NCBI GenBank assembly: GCA_002687665.1
Contig: NZAX01000095.1
Location: 1 to 6,883 of the forward strand
Direction: 5' to 3'
Source: Flavobacteriaceae bacterium
Lineage (GTDB): Bacteria; Bacteroidota; Bacteroidia; Flavobacteriales; Flavobacteriaceae
Length of the DNA stretch: 6,883 nt
The notes under the pieces were generated by a model that saw only the letters and a program-made list of their open reading frames with translations, made no database searches and had not been told where the DNA came from. Position numbers and translations under genes: made by a program. Of this stretch, positions 6,745-6,883 are shown piece by piece. How positions within the stretch are numbered: position 1 is the first letter of the stretch; the number at the start of each line of letters is the position of its first letter.

Positions 6745-6766
6745 TTGTTTTTTTTTCAAAAATAAA

Positions 6767-6883
6767 CTAAACCTTTTTTATGGCTCTCAACATTTCCCTT
6801 TTTCCAGGGGGACCCTCTAGTCGGTCTACACAAAAACCTATTTGTTCCAGACTTCTTCTAACCGATCCTTTAGCACAGTAACT
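6767..6883 (-). CDS. mnmD: MnmD-type tRNA 5-methylaminomethyl-2-thiouridine methyltransferase, C-terminal fragment
   Basis: The last 38 codons and TAG stop of a gene that enters from the right edge. The residues SYCAKGSVRRSL, GFCVDRLEGPPGKREM and the terminal RAIKKV match the end of the MnmC2/MnmD (DUF752) methyltransferase domain, with its T/SYCAKG strand and PGPPGKREM-like tail. This domain uses S-adenosylmethionine to complete the mnm5 modification of the wobble uridine in certain tRNAs. In E. coli MnmC the domain is followed by a large FAD-dependent part; here translation stops at once, so this is the stand-alone form. The epimerase ATG lies 22 bases beyond the stop without a terminator, so the two genes are likely cotranscribed. 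The call rests on a short tail but the motif is distinctive. Confidence 0.82.
   Translation of the reverse strand, partial: SYCAKGSVRRSLEQIGFCVDRLEGPPGKREMLRAIKKV

Noticed and set aside
1..6883. Mobile elements, CRISPR repeats, tRNA or rRNA genes, toxin-antitoxin or phage genes
   Set aside because: None was seen on either strand; coding is continuous with ordinary families and short gaps, the largest gap being 142 bases.

Overview
The window is an AT-rich bacterial segment in which all eight genes lie on the minus strand, so transcription runs from high to low coordinates. Several traits point to the phylum Bacteroidetes (Bacteroidota): no recognisable Shine-Dalgarno sequences before most starts, a TTTG/TAnnTTTG-type promoter, a DnaJ with a reduced zinc-finger domain, a sigma-54 response regulator that ends after its AAA+ domain, and a secreted M28 peptidase with a short signal peptide ending in AQ. 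The sequence alone does not fix the order or genus; Flavobacteriia or Cytophagia-like relatives are the best guess.

Layout from right to left. (1) 6767-6883 is the last 38 residues of a tRNA-modification methyltransferase (MnmD type). (2) After 22 bases comes a TIGR01777-family NAD(P)-binding epimerase-like protein (5800-6744). (3) After 30 bases comes grpE (5245-5769), overlapping dnaJ (4133-5248) by an ATGA stop/start. A good Bacteroidetes-type promoter sits across the end of the epimerase gene, so grpE-dnaJ probably has its own transcript start. (4) The 142-base gap 3991-4132 holds an AT-rich inverted repeat and a strong intrinsic terminator that closes the chaperone unit. (5) A second compact cluster follows: a small MscS-type mechanosensitive channel (3151-3990), a sigma-54-type response regulator overlapping it by ATGA (1982-3154), a secreted carboxypeptidase Q-like M28 peptidase starting 3 bases after the regulator's stop (596-1978), and, 23 bases further, the first 190 residues of a MATE efflux protein that runs off the left edge.

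Functionally, grpE-dnaJ supplies the nucleotide-exchange factor and J-protein for DnaK, which is not in the window. The second cluster couples a membrane-tension channel with a regulator lacking a DNA-binding domain, plus an exported peptidase and an exporter. Cotranscription of these four is likely from spacing, but a shared envelope or osmotic stress role is only inference.

There are no mobile elements, CRISPR arrays, tRNA or rRNA genes, and no clear sign of a new defence or mobile system. The points worth a second look are modest: the regulator without a helix-turn-helix and with GAFTSA instead of GAFTGA, the two-motif DnaJ zinc finger, the lysine-rich GrpE tail, the promoter inside the epimerase gene, and the structured dnaJ-mscS gap.
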